In this document: piece by piece, positions 6,551 to 7,808 of the stretch
Layout: every line of letters begins with the position of its first letter
How positions within the stretch are numbered: the first letter of the stretch is position 1
NCBI GenBank assembly: GCA_902806305.1
Contig: CADCWC010000181.1
Location: forward strand, 1-7,808
DNA: 7,808 nt
Direction: 5' to 3'
DNA from: an uncultured Thermoleophilia bacterium
Lineage (GTDB): Bacteria > Actinomycetota > Thermoleophilia > Gaiellales > F1-60-MAGs149
Position numbers and translations under genes: made by a program
Notes under the pieces: model-generated
The model's input: only the letters and a program-made list of their open reading frames with translations
Database searches by the model: none
What the model was told of the DNA's origin: nothing

Positions 6551-6931
6551 ATGGAGATCGTCTCGCGCGACGGCGTGACGCCGTTCATCACCCTGGACGG
6601 CTCGGAGATCCGGGAGTACGCCCATCCTCGGAGCTCGCCCGCGGAGGCGCAGAGCCTCGCCGAGGCGACCGTCCCGGTCGGCGGGTGCACGCTCGCCCAC
6701 CATCACCTCGTGACCGAGGAGCTCTACCTGTTCGTCGCCGGCCGCGGGACGCTGCGACTCGGCGACGAGTCCGCCGCGGTGCGGGCCGGTGACTGCGTCG
6801 TGATCCCGCCCGGTGTCGTGCACGGCCTGGTCAACGACGGCGACGAGCCGCTCGTCCTGCTCTGCTGCTGCGCACCGGCCTACCGCCACGAGGACACGGT
6901 GCTCGAGGGCGACGGTGACGAGCCCGGCTGA
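6551..6931 (+). CDS. Single-domain cupin protein
   Basis: This 126-residue cytoplasmic protein forms one double-stranded beta-helix. Both cupin motifs match exactly: motif 1 as Gly44, His50, His52, Glu57 and Gly64, and motif 2 as Gly80, Pro86, Gly88, His91 and Asn95. The metal ligands His50, His52, Glu57 and His91 are all present, so a bound metal ion is expected. The reaction or ligand cannot be told from the sequence; cupins of this size include dioxygenases, isomerases and sugar- or metabolite-binding proteins. An unusual Cys105-Cys106-Cys107 run follows the barrel, and the C-terminus is acidic. The ATG at 6551 is preferred over an upstream in-frame start because the extra residues would lie inside the end of the previous gene and are not cupin-like. 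A -10-like box sits 6 bases upstream, suggesting a leaderless mRNA. Confidence 0.88.
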   Translation: MEIVSRDGVTPFITLDGSEIREYAHPRSSPAEAQSLAEATVPVGGCTLAHHHLVTEELYLFVAGRGTLRLGDESAAVRAGDCVVIPPGVVHGLVNDGDEPLVLLCCCAPAYRHEDTVLEGDGDEPG

Positions 6932-6946
6932 CGTGCGGGCCGGCGC

Positions 6947-6952
6947 TATACT
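6947..6952 (+). promoter_or_regulatory. -10 box ahead of the leuS leader peptide
   Basis: TATACT differs from the TATAAT consensus at one base. It ends 7 bases before the ATG at 6960, so the transcript would start at or next to that ATG and the leader peptide would be translated as a leaderless mRNA. I see no good -35 at the usual spacing. Confidence 0.6.
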
Positions 6953-6959
6953 GCGCGCC

Positions 6960-6995
6960 ATGGATACGCGGAACCTGCGTCTTCGCCGCCCCTAG
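6960..6995 (+). CDS. Short leader peptide upstream of leuS (attenuator uORF)
   Basis: This is an 11-codon frame, MDTRNLRLRRP followed by TAG, between a -10 box and an intrinsic terminator that precedes leuS. It contains two Leu codons two codons apart, CTG and CTT; CTT is scarce in genes this GC-rich. Leader peptides that stall ribosomes when the cognate charged tRNA is low are an established way to control amino-acid and tRNA-synthetase genes, including in Actinobacteria. Only two of 11 codons are Leu while four are Arg, so control by leucine is inferred from the downstream gene and not proved by codon count. There is no Shine-Dalgarno site; the start is supported by the -10 spacing. It is too short to score as a protein. 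Confidence 0.55.
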   Translation: MDTRNLRLRRP

Positions 6996-7004
6996 CGACC
7001 GGAC

Positions 7005-7018
7005 CCGGCGCCCGCCGG
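7005..7018 (+). promoter_or_regulatory. GC hairpin in the leuS leader
   Basis: CCGGCG-CC-CGCCGG is a perfect inverted repeat 10 bases after the leader-peptide stop; in RNA it would close as a 5-bp stem with a 4-base loop. A 9-base direct repeat, CCGGACCCG, flanks it at 6999-7007 and 7015-7023. It could be a pause or switching hairpin of an attenuator. I could not identify a clear antiterminator partner for the terminator stem. Confidence 0.4.
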
Positions 7019-7035
7019 ACCCGCGCTCGCCCCGT

Positions 7036-7063
7036 GCCTCTCCCTCACCGGAGGGGCTTTTTT
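7036..7063 (+). terminator. Intrinsic terminator (attenuator) upstream of leuS
   Basis: The stem GCCTCTCC (7036-7043) pairs with GGAGGGGC (7050-7057), 8 bp with one G-U pair and a 6-base loop, followed by six T residues at 7058-7063. It lies 43 bases before the leuS ATG. It could end cupin transcripts, but with the promoter-like box and leader peptide just upstream it is better read as an attenuator for leuS. Confidence 0.85.
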
Positions 7064-7105
7064 GTGCCCTGGCCCTGACCTTCGACCCGTGAGAGGAGGG
7101 AGACG

Positions 7106-7795
7106 ATGGAGCGATACGACCCCGCCGTGGTCGAGCCGCGCCGGCAGGCCGTGTGGGCCGCCGAGCGCGCGTTCGAGACGCCGCAGGGCGCCGAGGCGTC
7201 CGACGACCGGCCGAGGAGCTACGTGCTCGAGATGCTCCCGTACCCCTCGGGCGAGCTCCACATGGGGCACGTCACGAACTACACCATGGGAGACGTCGTC
7301 TCCCACTACCGCCGCCGGAACGGGTTCCGGGTGCTGCACCCGATGGGCTACGACGCGTTCGGGCTGAACGCCGAGAACGCCGCCATCCGCACCGGCGAGC
7401 ACCCGGCCGAGGTGACGCGCCGGAACATCGCCACGATCCGCTCCCAGATGCACCGCATGGGCTGGTCGATCGACTGGAGCCGCGAGCTCGCGACGTCCGA
7501 CCCGCGCTACTACCGCTGGACGCAGTGGATCTTCCTGCGGCTGCTGGAACGAGGCCTCGCCTACAAGCGCGAGGCGCTCGTGAACTGGTGCCCGCAGGAC
7601 CAGACGGTGCTGGCCAACGAGCAGGTCATCGACGGTCGCTGCGAGCGTTGCGGCTCCGAGGTCGGGAAGCGCAACCTGTCGCAGTGGTTCTTCCGGATCA
7701 CGGACTACGCGGACCGCCTGCTGGACGACATGGCGACCCTCGAGAGCTGGCCCGAGCGGGTTCTGACCATGCAGCGGAACTGGATCGGCCGCTAG
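7106..7795 (+). CDS. leuS: Leucyl-tRNA synthetase N-terminal part, interrupted by an in-frame TAG
   Basis: This class I synthetase charges tRNA-Leu. The 229 visible codons match the start of bacterial LeuS: YVLEMLPYPSGELHMGHVTNY with the HIGH-type motif HMGH (52-55), the Rossmann-fold segment HPMGYDAFGLNAENAA, NWCPQDQTVLANEQV and the zinc-finger-like Cys162, Cys179 and Cys182, then QWFFRITDYADRLL and MQRNWIGR. The full protein is usually over 800 residues; editing domain, KMSKS and anticodon-binding parts should follow. The frame meets TAG at 7793-7795, where the family has Ser in NWIGRS. The codons after it (CAC GGC GCC GAG) read HGAE, the normal continuation, up to the window end. The gene therefore looks like an intact leuS with one amber codon. 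The ATG is set by GGAGGG (7095-7100) 5 bases upstream. A leader peptide and terminator precede it. Confidence 0.93.
   Translation: MERYDPAVVEPRRQAVWAAERAFETPQGAEASDDRPRSYVLEMLPYPSGELHMGHVTNYTMGDVVSHYRRRNGFRVLHPMGYDAFGLNAENAAIRTGEHPAEVTRRNIATIRSQMHRMGWSIDWSRELATSDPRYYRWTQWIFLRLLERGLAYKREALVNWCPQDQTVLANEQVIDGRCERCGSEVGKRNLSQWFFRITDYADRLLDDMATLESWPERVLTMQRNWIGR
7793..7795 (+). other. In-frame amber codon replacing a conserved Ser of leuS
   Basis: TAG stands where TCG (Ser) would complete NWIGRS. A single C-to-A change explains it, and the reading frame downstream stays LeuS-like. It creates GCTAGC, containing the CTAG tetramer that is rare in most bacteria. Sequence error, a true nonsense mutation or amber read-through are all possible; error is the simplest. 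Confidence 0.8.
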
Positions 7796-7808
7796 CACGG
7801 CGCCGAGG

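Noticed and set aside
6932..7105. T-box riboswitch upstream of leuS
   Set aside because: There is no T-box bulge sequence, no specifier-loop stem I and too little RNA before the terminator; a leader-peptide attenuator fits better.
1..7808. CRISPR arrays, insertion sequences, tRNA or rRNA genes
   Set aside because: I found no regularly spaced repeats, transposase-like frames, terminal inverted repeats or tRNA cloverleaf signals.

Overview
The window is a very GC-rich stretch of chromosome with GTG and ATG starts, good Shine-Dalgarno sites on some genes and apparently leaderless starts on others. The gene content and base composition suggest an actinobacterium, perhaps of the Thermoleophilia type. 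That placement is inference: no rRNA or other lineage marker is present. All seven complete or 3'-complete ordinary genes end in TGA.

Layout. (1) 1-2455, plus strand: the C-terminal two thirds of the ribosome-associated GTPase TypA/BipA, followed after 3 bases by an M24-family (Xaa-Pro peptidase-like) metallopeptidase. (2) 2456-2574: a convergent gap with GC hairpins. (3) 2575-4453, minus strand: an ammonium-transport operon, amtB then a PII-type gene, with a recognisable sigma70-type promoter and a leader of about 95 nt. The leader carries two hairpins with hexanucleotide loops of the form AxxGxx. The second hairpin shares bases with an intrinsic terminator. This is the architecture of an ANTAR-regulated antitermination element. 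(4) 4561-6516, plus strand: a 14-helix DHA2-type MFS exporter and a small SRPBCC-like protein. (5) 6551-6931: a single-domain cupin. (6) 6947-7808: the start of leuS (leucyl-tRNA synthetase), preceded by a promoter-like box, an 11-codon leader peptide containing two Leu codons, a GC hairpin and an intrinsic terminator, which together resemble a transcription attenuator. The leuS reading frame is interrupted by TAG exactly where the conserved NWIGR-S motif needs Ser, and the bases after the stop still read as LeuS.

The most informative parts are non-coding. The amtB-PII operon appears to be controlled at the level of terminator read-through by an ANTAR protein that is not encoded in this window. 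A competing hairpin in the same leader would hide both hexaloops and allow termination. The PII protein keeps its nucleotide-binding and AmtB-plugging residues but lacks Tyr51 and Gln39 of the T-loop, so its signalling probably differs from classical GlnB/GlnK. The leuS leader and the in-frame amber codon are the second point of interest. The amber codon may be a sequence error, and the raw data should be checked first.
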